The position numbers were made by a program, and so were the translations under genes. The notes beneath the pieces are model-generated. The model made no database searches. It had not been told where the DNA came from and was given only the letters and a program-made list of their open reading frames with translations. A DNA stretch of 64,000 bases from contig NZ_CP135990.1 in NCBI RefSeq assembly GCF_030315915.2, forward strand, positions 868,001 to 932,000, given 5' to 3'. This DNA comes from Providencia zhijiangensis. Lineage in GTDB: Bacteria > Pseudomonadota > Gammaproteobacteria > Enterobacterales > Enterobacteriaceae. Of the stretch, positions 11,046-19,630 are shown piece by piece; positions within the stretch are counted from its first letter, which is position 1, and every line of letters begins with the position of its first letter.

Positions 11046-11375
11046 ATGGCTAAACAACAGCGTAGTCGCCGTTTACGTAAAAAAATGCGTTTGGACGAGT
11101 TCCAAGAATTAGGTTTCATTGTTAAGTGGAACTTTAAAGAAGGCACGCCAATCGAAGAAGTGGACAGCGTCGTTGACCAACTGATTGCTGAAGCTATCGA
11201 ACCAAACGGTCTGGCATTTGAAGCTAGCGGCTACATGAACTGGGAAGGGATTGTTTGCCTGCAGAAAATTGGTAAATGTACCGAAGAACACCGTCAAATC
11301 GTTGAAAACTGGCTAAAATCAAAAGGGATGAACGACGTTGTTGTTTCTGAACTGTTTGATGTTTGGTGGGAATAA
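11046..11375 (+). CDS. yggL: YggL family protein (DUF469, ribosome-associated)
   Basis: A 109-residue protein of the YggL/DUF469 family, about the E. coli length. It has a basic N-terminus (MAKQQRSRRLRKKMRLDEF) and an acidic remainder. YggL has been described as a 50S-associated protein, but its role is not established. The ATG is two bases after the trmB stop, so translational coupling is likely. A terminator follows. Confidence 0.92.
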   Translation: MAKQQRSRRLRKKMRLDEFQELGFIVKWNFKEGTPIEEVDSVVDQLIAEAIEPNGLAFEASGYMNWEGIVCLQKIGKCTEEHRQIVENWLKSKGMNDVVVSELFDVWWE

Positions 11376-11394
11376 TAACTAGTTTGATTATTAA

Positions 11395-11425
11395 TAAAGG
11401 CATCCAATTGGATGCCTTTATTTTC
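11395..11425 (+). terminator. Terminator after trmB-yggL
   Basis: An inverted repeat around aaaggcatcc/ggatgccttt with a four-base centre is followed by a short T-rich stretch (attttc). It overlaps an in-frame ATG at 11412 upstream of glsB, which argues against that codon as the glsB start. Confidence 0.8.
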
Positions 11426-11453
11426 TAGAGTAATCCATTCTGGAGCAAAACAC

Positions 11454-12380
11454 TTGAGCACCCAGTTTTCTGACCAATTACTGCATGATATTTTGGAGCA
11501 AGTCCGCCCCCTGATAGGTCAAGGGAAGGTGGCTGACTACATACCGGCGCTTGGCGGTATTCCTTCACATCATTTGGGGATAGCGGTTCATACTGCAGAG
11601 GGCGATATTTTCACTGCTGGAGATGCGAGAAAACGTTTCTCAGTTCAATCCATTTCTAAGGTTCTCAGCTTAACCTTGGCAATGACGCGCTACGAAGAGC
11701 AAGAAATTTGGAGCCGTGTTGGTAAAGAGCCTTCAGGGCTGCCGTTCAACTCATTGATTCAGATAGAGATGGAAAAGGGCATTCCCCGTAACCCTTTTAT
11801 CAATGCCGGCGCGATTGTGATTGCCGACATGCTGCAATCTCGTTTAAGCGCACCAAAACAGCGGATGCTGGAGTTTGTCCGAAAACTCGCTTGCGAACCT
11901 GACATTAGCTATGACATTAATGTCGCTCGTTCAGAAATGGAGCATGCGAGCCGCAATGCAGCTATCGCGTATTTAATGAAATCTTTTGGCAATTTTGATA
12001 ATGATGTTTTAACGGTTTTAGAAACTTATTTTCATTATTGTTCTCTAAGTATGAATTGTGTCGAACTGGCTAGGTGTTTTACCTATTTAATGAATCAAGG
12101 TGAGTCGCCTTGTTCGATAGACCCAATTATCACGCCGCTACAATCTCGACAAATCAATGCGTTGATGATGACTTGTGGTATGTACGATGGTTCTGGTGAA
12201 TTTGCATTTCGTATTGGAATGCCCGGTAAATCAGGTGTCGGTGGCGGTATTGTGTGTGTGGTTCCTAACCAATTTACGGTAGCCGTGTGGTCACCGGAAT
12301 TAGATTCAGCAGGAAACTCTTTGGTCGGCTGCGCTGCCTTAGAGCTTTTATCGAAACGAATTGGACGTTCTGTTTTCTAA
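11454..12380 (+). CDS. glsB: Glutaminase, GlsB/GlsA type
   Basis: A 308-residue serine-dependent beta-lactamase-fold glutaminase that hydrolyses glutamine to glutamate and ammonia. The motif SVQSISK carries the S-x-x-K pair, and NPFINAGA and [10 protein letters not shown] are conserved substrate-pocket segments. I chose the TTG at 11454, preceded by ggag at 11442-11445 with good spacing. It gives exactly the 308 residues of E. coli GlsB, whereas the ATG at 11412 lies in the upstream terminator hairpin. yggN follows after 42 bases. Confidence 0.92.
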   Translation: MSTQFSDQLLHDILEQVRPLIGQGKVADYIPALGGIPSHHLGIAVHTAEGDIFTAGDARKRFSVQSISKVLSLTLAMTRYEEQEIWSRVGKEPSGLPFNSLIQIEMEKGIPRNPFINAGAIVIADMLQSRLSAPKQRMLEFVRKLACEPDISYDINVARSEMEHASRNAAIAYLMKSFGNFDNDVLTVLETYFHYCSLSMNCVELARCFTYLMNQGESPCSIDPIITPLQSRQINALMMTCGMYDGSGEFAFRIGMPGKSGVGGGIVCVVPNQFTVAVWSPELDSAGNSLVGCAALELLSKRIGRSVF

Positions 12381-12422
12381 TTACCTCTCAACAAATATAG
12401 AGGTAATCGACGAGGAGATTTT

Positions 12423-13154
12423 ATGTTACGCCGTACTTTAATTGCGTTTTCATTACTGGCCTGCGCCACTAGCCAAGCGGCGGATTACAACTGCTCGGTA
12501 ACCCCGAAAGACGACATTTTTATGACGCCTGATAATGTCCAAGTCGTCGGTCGCAGTGGTGATTTAAAAATCACCCCAAATGGTGATGTCACGCTGAATG
12601 GTCAAAAAGTTGCACTGACCTCTGAGCAACAGCAGCAAGCACTACGTTATCAATCGGCTATCCGTCAGGATTTACCGTGGATCAAAAAAGAATCCGAAGA
12701 GAAATTAGCGGCATCGCGTAAATCCCTCGATAAAGTAGTGGTTAAGGTAATTGGCAGCGATAGCAATATTCGCAACCGCTTGACTAAGCTTGAAAAAGAT
12801 TTAAACGGTCAAATTAACCAAATTATTGAAACTCGTTCAAATGGCTACGCTTTCCACCATGAAGGTATCAAGAAAGTAGAAACTTCAGGGCGTGAATTAG
12901 TCAATGAAAGCTTAGGTGGCATTTTACAAGACAGTATCAATGAAATGGGACGCAAACAGTTACTTGCTGGCGGTGATACCAACAAAATGCTGCAAGGTAT
13001 GCTAGGTAGCCTCGGTGGGTTACAGCAAGAAATTGATAGTGAATGGAAAAACCAAGAAAACAGCTTCCAGCAGTTTGGTCAGCAAGTCTGTTCTAAAGTC
13101 ACTTCATTAGAGCAACAACGCATTAGCTTACTGAATTCAATTAACGGTAAATAA
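12423..13154 (+). CDS. yggN: YggN family exported protein (DUF2884)
   Basis: A 243-residue protein with an N-terminal signal peptide (MLRRTLIAFSLLACATSQA, cut probably after AQA or SQA), matching the YggN/DUF2884 family in length. Two conserved cysteines remain in the mature protein (near residues 24 and 223), which may pair in the periplasm. The middle is rich in charged helix. The function is unknown. A gaggag ribosome-binding site precedes the ATG. It lies behind glsB and before a strong terminator. Confidence 0.88.
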   Translation: MLRRTLIAFSLLACATSQAADYNCSVTPKDDIFMTPDNVQVVGRSGDLKITPNGDVTLNGQKVALTSEQQQQALRYQSAIRQDLPWIKKESEEKLAASRKSLDKVVVKVIGSDSNIRNRLTKLEKDLNGQINQIIETRSNGYAFHHEGIKKVETSGRELVNESLGGILQDSINEMGRKQLLAGGDTNKMLQGMLGSLGGLQQEIDSEWKNQENSFQQFGQQVCSKVTSLEQQRISLLNSINGK

Positions 13155-13196
13155 TTCAGGTAGTTTGGTGAGTTTTCAACGCTATCATTGGTAATG

Positions 13197-13232
13197 AAAG
13201 GCAGTAATAGGGAAACTGATTACTGCCTTTTG
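13197..13232 (+). terminator. Terminator after yggN
   Basis: The 12-base stem aaaggcagtaat/attactgccttt (13197-13208 with 13219-13230) has a ten-base loop and a short T run. Confidence 0.85.
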
Positions 13233-13279
13233 CATTAAAAGTCTCATTAAACCATGACGGCATTAACATAAATAAAAAC

Positions 13280-13332
13280 AATACTAAGAATCATTATCAT
13301 TTAATTGACTTATGAGTAACTCTCCTTAGAAT
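13280..13332 (+). promoter_or_regulatory. Promoter with Fur-box-like operator
   Basis: Bases 13280-13298 match the 19-base Fur consensus at 15 positions, including the full half aatcattatc. Just downstream are TTGACT (13305-13310) and TAGAAT (13327-13332), 16 bases apart. The arrangement suggests iron-repressed transcription of the siderophore binding protein gene at 13370. Confidence 0.78.
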
Positions 13333-13369
13333 GCTGGTTTGGCTTAACGACTAAATGGGTGTTATTCAT

Positions 13370-14320
13370 ATGAAAAAGTTTATTCCAGCGGTACTGGTTT
13401 CTATCCTGTCATTCTCCGCGCCTTACGCACTGAGTGCTGAATCAGCTTCATTTACGCCAAACGCAATCACTGCACAAGGTGCTGAAAAAGTTACGGTTAA
13501 ACACCTTTCCGGCGAAACGGAAGTGGTGAAAAAACCACAAAAAGTAGTTCTGTTTGATTTCGGTATTTATGACTCAATGCAAAAACTGGGGTTAGGGGAC
13601 AAGGTTGTCGCTCTGCCGATGGGTAATGCACCTGCTTATGTAAAAGCGGGTATCCCTGCGACAGTCAAAAATGCAGGCGGCATGAAAGAACCAAACTTAG
13701 CTGAGATCGCTGCATTGAAACCCGACTTAATCGTGATCACGGGTCGCCAAGGTAAATCTTACGACGCATTATCAAAAATTGCTCCGACGCTGAATCTAGG
13801 CTCTGACAGCAAAAATTATGTTGAGTCAGTGAAAGCCAACATTCGTTTAATTGGCGATTTATACGGTGACCAAAAAGCGGTGGATGAGCAACTTGCTCAG
13901 TTGGACAAAACCATTGCTGAAGCCCAGAAAAAAGCGGCTGCATCCAATAAAAAAGTGCTGGTTTTATTGCACAATGACGGCAAATTAATCCCAAATAACC
14001 AAGCGGTTGTTTATGATGTGGTAAAAGCACAACGTGCTGAATTACCTGTTCAAGCGGATGCTGATAAATCCAAACGCCGTGTGGTAGACACAAAAACTAT
14101 CGCACAAGCGAACCCTGATGTGATTTTGATTGTAGATCGCAGTGAAGCGATTGGCGCAGGTAAATTGGAAAAAACGGTATTTGAAGACCAAAACATTCAA
14201 GAAACCAAAGCCTATAAAGATGGCAAAATCACCTATTTGCAATCTGACTTGTGGTATCTCTCTGGTGGCGGTTTAGTCAGCCTCACCGAACAAATCGATG
14301 CAGTCACCAAAGCACTGTAA
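13370..14320 (+). CDS. Iron-siderophore ABC transporter periplasmic binding protein
   Basis: A 316-residue periplasmic binding protein of the class III (BtuF/FatB/CeuE-like) fold. It begins with a Sec signal peptide (MKKFIPAVLVSILSFSAPYALSA) without a lipobox cysteine, so it should be soluble. The motifs KVVLFDFGIYDSMQKLGL and PNLAEIAALKPDLIVITGRQ are typical of catecholate or petrobactin-type siderophore binders. No permease or ATPase gene is adjacent, so its membrane partners must be elsewhere. The ATG at 13370 starts the signal peptide. A longer start at 13355 adds five residues. A Fur-box-like site lies upstream. Confidence 0.9.
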   Translation: MKKFIPAVLVSILSFSAPYALSAESASFTPNAITAQGAEKVTVKHLSGETEVVKKPQKVVLFDFGIYDSMQKLGLGDKVVALPMGNAPAYVKAGIPATVKNAGGMKEPNLAEIAALKPDLIVITGRQGKSYDALSKIAPTLNLGSDSKNYVESVKANIRLIGDLYGDQKAVDEQLAQLDKTIAEAQKKAAASNKKVLVLLHNDGKLIPNNQAVVYDVVKAQRAELPVQADADKSKRRVVDTKTIAQANPDVILIVDRSEAIGAGKLEKTVFEDQNIQETKAYKDGKITYLQSDLWYLSGGGLVSLTEQIDAVTKAL

Positions 14321-14374
14321 TTGGTAGATTGTTATTTTTGTTTATTACCCTTGTTTATTACCTTTAGTAAAAGC

Positions 14375-14403
14375 AAAAGCCAGCATTAAGCTGGCTTTTT
14401 TAT
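14375..14403. terminator. Terminator between siderophore binder and hemW
   Basis: The ten-base stem aaaagccagc/gctggctttt with loop attaa is followed by more T. It fits rightward termination, and the A run on the other side may also serve hemW, which converges. Confidence 0.88.
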
Positions 14404-14416
14404 GGAGCAATAGAAA

Positions 14417-15556
14417 TTATTCTTCCCCTAAAAAAAGCTCCAGTAGGGAGTTTAAGAATAATTTTCCATGTTCAGTAATTTGCCATTCATCAGCGGTTTC
14501 TGAGATATAACCTTTGGCTAAGGCTTCATCGATAGCTGGGCGAACCACAGACTCTGCCAGACCGGTATAATCAGTAAATTCACGGCGAGGCATCGCTTCA
14601 AGTAACCGGAAACGGTTCATAAAATACTCGAATGGGCGGTCTTCGTTCTCGACATTATATTGATTATCAAGATAACGACCTTCCATATAACCCCGCGGAT
14701 GTTTGGTTTTGACGGTGCGTAAAATTTGCCCATCGGTTGAGGTGATTTTGCCATGTGCGCCACAACCGATACCTAGATAATCCCCAAAACGCCAATAGTT
14801 AAGGTTATGTTCGCACTGATAGCCCGCTTTGGCATAGGCGGAAGTTTCATATTGCTGATAACCTGCCGCTGTCAGTAATTTATGCCCTTCGGTGTAGATA
14901 TCCCATAGGGTATCGTCATCCGGTAAACGCGGCGGGCGAGAACCAAACTGAGTGTTCGGCTCAATGGTTAGCTGGTACCAAGAAAGATGCGGCGGAGCGA
15001 GTTCAATCGCTTGGCGTAAATCCGATAGCCCTTCGTCGCGAGTTTGTGACGGTAAGCCGTGCATTAAATCCAAATTAAAACTGCGTAGATTTAAGTTGGT
15101 GGCGAGCAGAGCGGCACGTTTAGCTTCACTAGGGCCATGAATACGCCCCAACATGATCAGTTTGTCGTCTCCGAAGCTTTGTACTCCGATGGAGATACGG
15201 TTGATCCCCGCGGCTTGGTAGCCTGCAAAACGGTCAGCTTCCACTGTGCCGGGGTTGGCTTCCATAGTCACTTCCGCATCGGGGTTTAAATTCACGCGCT
15301 CACGAACGCCATCCATTAACATCTGCATGGATTCAGCGGTTAATAAGCTCGGTGTACCGCCACCAATAAAGATAGTTTTAACGGGGCGGTCGCCAATCAG
15401 TTCGGCATCTTTATCCAGATCGCTAAGCAAATGCTCAACATACTCAGTTTGGGGAATTTCCCCCTTAAGGGTATGTGAGTTGAAATCACAATACGGGCAC
15501 TTTTGTACACACCAAGGAATGTGGATATACAAGCTTAATGGGGGAAGCTTAAGCAT
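14417..15556 (-). CDS. hemW: Heme chaperone HemW (radical SAM)
   Basis: A 379-residue radical SAM protein of the HemN-like family, known as HemW (formerly YggW). The cluster motif CVQKCPYC gives C16, C20 and C23 of the CX3CX2C signature, and [11 protein letters not shown] follows. HemW lacks the extra cysteine that coproporphyrinogen dehydrogenase has next to the cluster motif, and it binds heme for delivery to respiratory enzymes. The start overlaps the end of rdgB by eight bases. It is the last gene of the yggS-proC-yggT-rdgB-hemW operon. Confidence 0.95.
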   Translation of the reverse strand: MLKLPPLSLYIHIPWCVQKCPYCDFNSHTLKGEIPQTEYVEHLLSDLDKDAELIGDRPVKTIFIGGGTPSLLTAESMQMLMDGVRERVNLNPDAEVTMEANPGTVEADRFAGYQAAGINRISIGVQSFGDDKLIMLGRIHGPSEAKRAALLATNLNLRSFNLDLMHGLPSQTRDEGLSDLRQAIELAPPHLSWYQLTIEPNTQFGSRPPRLPDDDTLWDIYTEGHKLLTAAGYQQYETSAYAKAGYQCEHNLNYWRFGDYLGIGCGAHGKITSTDGQILRTVKTKHPRGYMEGRYLDNQYNVENEDRPFEYFMNRFRLLEAMPRREFTDYTGLAESVVRPAIDEALAKGYISETADEWQITEHGKLFLNSLLELFLGEE

Positions 15557-16142
15557 TTTTTAGGGCATCCAACATCATCGCAAGTGCTTTACCACGGTGT
15601 GATACCGCTTGTTTTTCGGCTTTAGTCAGTTCTGCTGAGGTACAGCCTAATTCTGGTACGTAGAAAATTGGGTCGTAACCAAAGCCACCTTGCCCTTTTG
15701 CTTCACGGGTTAAAACTCCGTGCCAGCGACCATGAAATACTAATGGCGTCGGGTCTTCAGCATGGCGCAGATACACTAACACGCAGTTAAATTGCGCTTG
15801 GCGCTGGTCATCCGGCACATCTTTCATGGCATCGAGAAGCTTATCGAGGTTTTGCTGGTCGGTCGCATCTTCACCCGCATAGCGTGCAGAGTAAATTCCC
15901 GGTGCTCCACCTAATGCATCCACAGAAATACCGGAATCATCGGCGATGGCGGGTAAGCCTGTTTGTGCCGCAGCATGGCGAGCTTTTAATATTGCGTTCT
16001 CGATAAAGGTTAATCCGGTCTCTTCTGCGGATTCAACCCCAAGGCTGGTTTGAGCGACGATATCCATGCCGAACTCGCGAAGTAAATCCGCTAATTCATT
16101 AACTTTGCCCGGGTTACCTGTGGCTAATACAACTTTTTGCAT
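15549..16142 (-). CDS. rdgB: dITP/XTP pyrophosphatase RdgB
   Basis: A 197-residue Ham1/ITPase-family enzyme that removes dITP, ITP and XTP from nucleotide pools. The N-terminal substrate loop [11 protein letters not shown], the catalytic-metal segment [24 protein letters not shown] and the C-terminal [13 protein letters not shown] are all present. It overlaps hemW by eight bases. The yggU gene that precedes rdgB in E. coli is absent: only 15 bases separate it from yggT. Confidence 0.96.
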   Translation of the reverse strand: MQKVVLATGNPGKVNELADLLREFGMDIVAQTSLGVESAEETGLTFIENAILKARHAAAQTGLPAIADDSGISVDALGGAPGIYSARYAGEDATDQQNLDKLLDAMKDVPDDQRQAQFNCVLVYLRHAEDPTPLVFHGRWHGVLTREAKGQGGFGYDPIFYVPELGCTSAELTKAEKQAVSHRGKALAMMLDALKNA

Positions 16143-16157
16143 TGTTTCTCTCTTCCC

Positions 16158-16742
16158 TTACATAACGCCGACGAGGAACAATATCTCAGTTAAAGCAGGA
16201 TCGATCATATTGGAAATATCGATACGTAAGTAGTTCAGGGCGATCAAAATAAACATCACAATCATGGCAGAAAAATCTAACCCGCCCATGGCTGGGATAA
16301 TACGACGAATCGGTGCCATTAACGGTTCAGTTAATTGGAACAGTAAATAATCGACAGGGTTACGACCTTGGCTCACCCAGCTTAAAATCGCACGAATTAA
16401 GATCATCCAGAAAATCAATTTACCGATATAAGTCAGTAAGAGAATTAATCCCATAGGTAGTAAGGTGAAACTAATGTCAGGCAGCTTATTGTCGGCCCAC
16501 ATAACAAAGATAATGTCAGCAATTGCCAGTACAAACGCCACCAGCAGGGTTGCAGTATCAATGGAGCCAACGGATGGAATTAAGCGGCGTAAAGGTCCCA
16601 CGATAGGTTGAGTGGCTTTAACCACAAACTGCGAGAATGGGTTATAGAAATCGGCACGAACGCACTGCATCCATACTCTGAGCAGAAGCACAAAGATGTA
16701 CAGTTGGATCAGGGTGGTAACAACAAAAACGATAGTCTGCAT
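16158..16742 (-). CDS. yggT: YggT family inner-membrane protein
   Basis: A 194-residue protein with two YGGT repeats. Each has a hydrophobic helix pair around an R-A-(I/V)-L-S-W or RVW motif and a proline-rich P(I/L)xxPIRRxIP loop (PIVGPLRRLIPSVG and PLMAPIRRIIPAMGG). It is predicted to span the inner membrane several times. The family is linked to osmotic tolerance and, in other bacteria, to division-protein placement, but the molecular role is unclear. It lies 20 bases after proC. Confidence 0.92.
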   Translation of the reverse strand: MQTIVFVVTTLIQLYIFVLLLRVWMQCVRADFYNPFSQFVVKATQPIVGPLRRLIPSVGSIDTATLLVAFVLAIADIIFVMWADNKLPDISFTLLPMGLILLLTYIGKLIFWMILIRAILSWVSQGRNPVDYLLFQLTEPLMAPIRRIIPAMGGLDFSAMIVMFILIALNYLRIDISNMIDPALTEILFLVGVM

Positions 16743-16762
16743 GGTTTATCCCAAAAAATAAA

Positions 16763-17584
16763 TTAAAAAAGTTTTTCCATTTCTTCCGCACGGTCAATCG
16801 CGCTTTGCATAGCATTGGCGACAGTTTGCGGTAGATGACCTTGGTAAAATTGCTCTAAAGCCATTGCGGTGGTACCGCCTTTAGAGGTGACTTGCTCACG
16901 CAAGGTTGAAAATGGGGTATCTCCCTGTGATTTCGCTAATGCTACGGAGCCTTCAATAGCATTAAGAACCAATTCGCGGGCTTGTTTTTCATCATAGCCA
17001 AGCTGCTCGGCTTTTTGCTGCATGGATTCCATAAACAGGAAAAAGTAAGCGGGGGAGCTACCGGTTAACGCAATGATATTATTGATTTCGCTCTCTTTGG
17101 TACACCAAGTTGTTGAACCGACGCTTTCCATCAATTGCTGAGTAAATTGTTTATCATCTTCAGAGACATTGGACTGTGCAAACAAGCCACTAACACCTTT
17201 ACCCACCAGTGACGGCGTGTTTGGCATAATGCGTACTAAACGCAGTGAATGGGCAAAATAGTCATTATAACGAGCCGCAGGAATACCGGCAGCGATGGTT
17301 AATATCAGCTTATTTTCTAAGTTTGTGAGTTGTCGAAGAGGCTCACAAACGTCTTTCATCATTTGCGGTTTGACGGCAAGCACAATCACGTCCGCTAGTT
17401 GGGCGGCGGTGAGATTATCATTGGTGCTAATGATGCCATAGTCTTGCGCCATTTTGTCACGGCGTACAGGGGTTGGTGAACAGACGGTGATCATCGATGC
17501 AGGATAGCCATGAGCCACAAGACCCGCAATAATGGCATTCGCCATATTTCCCGCGCCAATAAAGGCAATTTTGCGATGTTGCAT
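16763..17584 (-). CDS. proC: Pyrroline-5-carboxylate reductase ProC
   Basis: A 273-residue NADPH-dependent enzyme for the last step of proline synthesis. The N-terminal Rossmann motif IGAGNMANAII and the C-terminal dimer domain with ALTGSSPAYFFLF and LREQVTSKGGTT are diagnostic. Here proC is embedded between yggS and yggT with short gaps. In E. coli proC is elsewhere on the chromosome. The other proline genes, proB and proA, are in this window at 47263-49622. Confidence 0.97.
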   Translation of the reverse strand: MQHRKIAFIGAGNMANAIIAGLVAHGYPASMITVCSPTPVRRDKMAQDYGIISTNDNLTAAQLADVIVLAVKPQMMKDVCEPLRQLTNLENKLILTIAAGIPAARYNDYFAHSLRLVRIMPNTPSLVGKGVSGLFAQSNVSEDDKQFTQQLMESVGSTTWCTKESEINNIIALTGSSPAYFFLFMESMQQKAEQLGYDEKQARELVLNAIEGSVALAKSQGDTPFSTLREQVTSKGGTTAMALEQFYQGHLPQTVANAMQSAIDRAEEMEKLF

Positions 17585-17600
17585 GTTGTTCTCCTAAAGA

Positions 17601-18302
17601 TTAATTATGGTACTGACGGGCACCAAAAATGGCGGTACCAATGCGAACAAGTGTTGATCCGCAGTGGATAGCAGCGCGCATATCGTCGGTCATCCCCATG
17701 GATAAAGTGTCCACAGTCGGGTAGTTAGCTTTCAATTGTTCGAATGCCTGTTCCATTTGGCGAAACGCTGCACATTGGCGCTCATAATCGGTTTCTGGGG
17801 CTGGAATGGTCATTAACCCACGCAACACTAAATTGGGTAATTGGGCGACTTGAGTAGCAAGTTCATTTACTTCCTCGAGGGTTATCCCCGATTTGCTGTT
17901 TTCATCACTAATATTAATTTGGATCAGCACATTCAGCGGCGCTTTATTTTGAGGGCGCTGCTCATTTAAACGTTGGGCGATTTTGGCGCGATCTAAAGTA
18001 TGGAACCAATCAAAATGTTCTGCCACTAAGCGGCTTTTATTGGACTGTAGTGGACCAATAAAGTGCCAAACTAGGTCGGTTCTTTCCGCAAAGTGCTGGA
18101 TTTTCTCCACGCCTTCTTGCACATAGTTTTCACCAAATTGGCGTTGACCTGCCTCGATAGCTTCCATAATGGCTTCACAAGGTTTGGTTTTACTCACAGC
18201 TAACAGGGTAATATCTTGAGGGGAGCGGTGACACTCGGTTGCAGCAAGATGAATACGCTCAGTGACATCAGATAGGTTTTTTTGAATGGTCATGTTATTC
18301 AA
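17601..18302 (-). CDS. yggS: PLP homeostasis protein YggS
   Basis: A 233-residue pyridoxal-phosphate-binding TIM-barrel protein of the PLPHP family. The lysine that holds PLP is in LLAVSKTKP, and QFGENYVQEG and WHFIGPLQSNK are conserved. It keeps free PLP balanced and has no demonstrated catalytic activity. It is the first gene of the operon running to hemW, with proC 16 bases downstream. Confidence 0.96.
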   Translation of the reverse strand: MNNMTIQKNLSDVTERIHLAATECHRSPQDITLLAVSKTKPCEAIMEAIEAGQRQFGENYVQEGVEKIQHFAERTDLVWHFIGPLQSNKSRLVAEHFDWFHTLDRAKIAQRLNEQRPQNKAPLNVLIQINISDENSKSGITLEEVNELATQVAQLPNLVLRGLMTIPAPETDYERQCAAFRQMEQAFEQLKANYPTVDTLSMGMTDDMRAAIHCGSTLVRIGTAIFGARQYHN

Positions 18303-18421
18303 TACCGTTTTTCAGTTGCTTTCGGTGAATAGTGAGAATTAGCCCTAGTGTAAAACATATTAAGGGCGAACGGCACCTTTGCAGCAACTGAATGGGGAAA
18401 ATAAACGTAAAGATGTGCCTT

Positions 18422-18841
18422 TTAGTAATTTTGTTCAAACCAACTTTCTAAAATCACCACCGCAGAGGCAGAATCCACTTTGCCTTTGCTCAGTGCGCGA
18501 TAGCCACCTTGCTCAAACAGCCCCGATTTCGCCTCTACGGTAGACAGCCTTTCATCATGCAGTTGAACCTGCACACCAAAGCGTCCGTGAATGCGATTGG
18601 CAAAATTACGTGCTTGGCTAGTGACGAGCTGCTCAGTGCCATCCATATTTAAAGGAAGCCCGACAATCACGAGCTGCGGTTGCCACTCTTTGAGCAATTT
18701 TTCAATTTGTGACCAGTCGGGTCTGCCATCGCTGGCTTTTAATGAGGCTAACGCGCGCGCGGTACCGGTGATCTCTTGACCGACAGCGACGCCAATACTT
18801 TTCGTCCCAAAATCAAACGCTAATAGAGTTCTTGCTGACAT
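18422..18841 (-). CDS. ruvX: Putative Holliday junction resolvase / pre-16S rRNA nuclease RuvX (YqgF)
   Basis: A 139-residue RNase H-like fold protein. The N-terminal [12 protein letters not shown], the mid motif [14 protein letters not shown] and DERLSTVEA match the YqgF family. It is considered the nuclease that finishes the 16S rRNA 5' end, and the older Holliday-resolvase name persists. Its ATG overlaps the yqgE stop by one base (TAATG), so the two genes are coupled. Confidence 0.95.
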   Translation of the reverse strand: MSARTLLAFDFGTKSIGVAVGQEITGTARALASLKASDGRPDWSQIEKLLKEWQPQLVIVGLPLNMDGTEQLVTSQARNFANRIHGRFGVQVQLHDERLSTVEAKSGLFEQGGYRALSKGKVDSASAVVILESWFEQNY

Positions 18842-19404
18842 TAAGCGTGCCCCGCTTGCATGGAGATATTATGGATGTCGATGCCTAAAAGTTTGCCTGC
18901 GGCTTTCCAGCGTTCATTTATCGGCGTATCAAAAATCAGTTTAGGATCGGCTTTAACGGTCAACCAGCTATTTTCCATGATTTCACTTTCTAACTGCCCA
19001 GGTTCCCAGCTTGAATAACCGAGAGTGACTAAAGAATTCATGGGATGCTGTTCACTGCCTAACGTCTCTAAAATATCTTTAGAGGTTGTTACCATGACAT
19101 GGTCATTGAGGCGCAAACTTGCCGCATAACCCGCCACAGGGGTATGGATAATAAACCCGTGCTCTTCAGAAACAGGGCCACCCGCAATCACCATTTTTTC
19201 AAGATTTCGCGTGTTGGTATTGTCAGACACGTCAATTTCGAGCTTTTTCAGCATGGTCGCGACAGAAAAATCTTCAATAGGCTTGTTGATCACGAGGCCC
19301 ATCGCACCATTTTCATTATGTTCGCAGATATACACCACGGAATGGTCGAAATAGGGATCCGTCAGTGAAGGCATGGCAATTAAAAAATGATTCTGTAAGT
19401 TCAT
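18841..19404 (-). CDS. yqgE: YqgE family protein (DUF179)
   Basis: A 187-residue protein of the YqgE/AlgH family, the same length as in E. coli. The start [19 protein letters not shown] and the stretch [20 protein letters not shown] are typical. The ATG at 19404 gives this start. A TTG at 19413 is in frame but badly placed relative to any ribosome-binding site. The function is unknown; AlgH in Pseudomonas affects alginate regulation. It is coupled to ruvX. Confidence 0.92.
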   Translation of the reverse strand: MNLQNHFLIAMPSLTDPYFDHSVVYICEHNENGAMGLVINKPIEDFSVATMLKKLEIDVSDNTNTRNLEKMVIAGGPVSEEHGFIIHTPVAGYAASLRLNDHVMVTTSKDILETLGSEQHPMNSLVTLGYSSWEPGQLESEIMENSWLTVKADPKLIFDTPINERWKAAGKLLGIDIHNISMQAGHA

Positions 19405-19464
19405 AAATGGCAAGCTCAGGGGTTATGTTCCTATTTGTTGAGATAACATTATGGATTAAAAAAA

Positions 19465-19559
19465 ACTATGGTTTAAAACAAAAACTATGGCTTAAAACAA
19501 AAACTATGGCTTAAAACAAAAACTATGGCTTAAAACAAAAACTATGAGCTAAAAAAATA
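19465..19559. repeat. 19-bp tandem repeat, about five copies
   Basis: The unit actatggcttaaaacaaaa is repeated with starts at 19465, 19484, 19503, 19522 and 19541. The middle copies are identical, the first differs by one base (gtt for gct) and the last is degenerate. A further degraded copy may precede it at 19448. It lies upstream of yqgE and downstream of gshB. Confidence 0.93.
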
Positions 19560-19562
19560 ACG

Positions 19563-19592
19563 CCAAAGGCAACCTCGAAAGGCTGCCTTTTT
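19563..19592. terminator. Terminator after gshB
   Basis: aaaggca (19565-19571) pairs with tgccttt (19584-19590), with a short extension in the loop. T runs occur on both strands around it. It lies between the convergent end of gshB and the repeat array. Confidence 0.65.
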
Positions 19593-19630
19593 GAGACGTA
19601 TCTGTTAACAGATACTATTTTTCATAAAGA

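Noticed and set aside
19441..19560. Possible CRISPR array
   Set aside because: The repeats are directly adjacent with a 19-base period and no spacers, and no cas gene is present. It is a simple tandem repeat.
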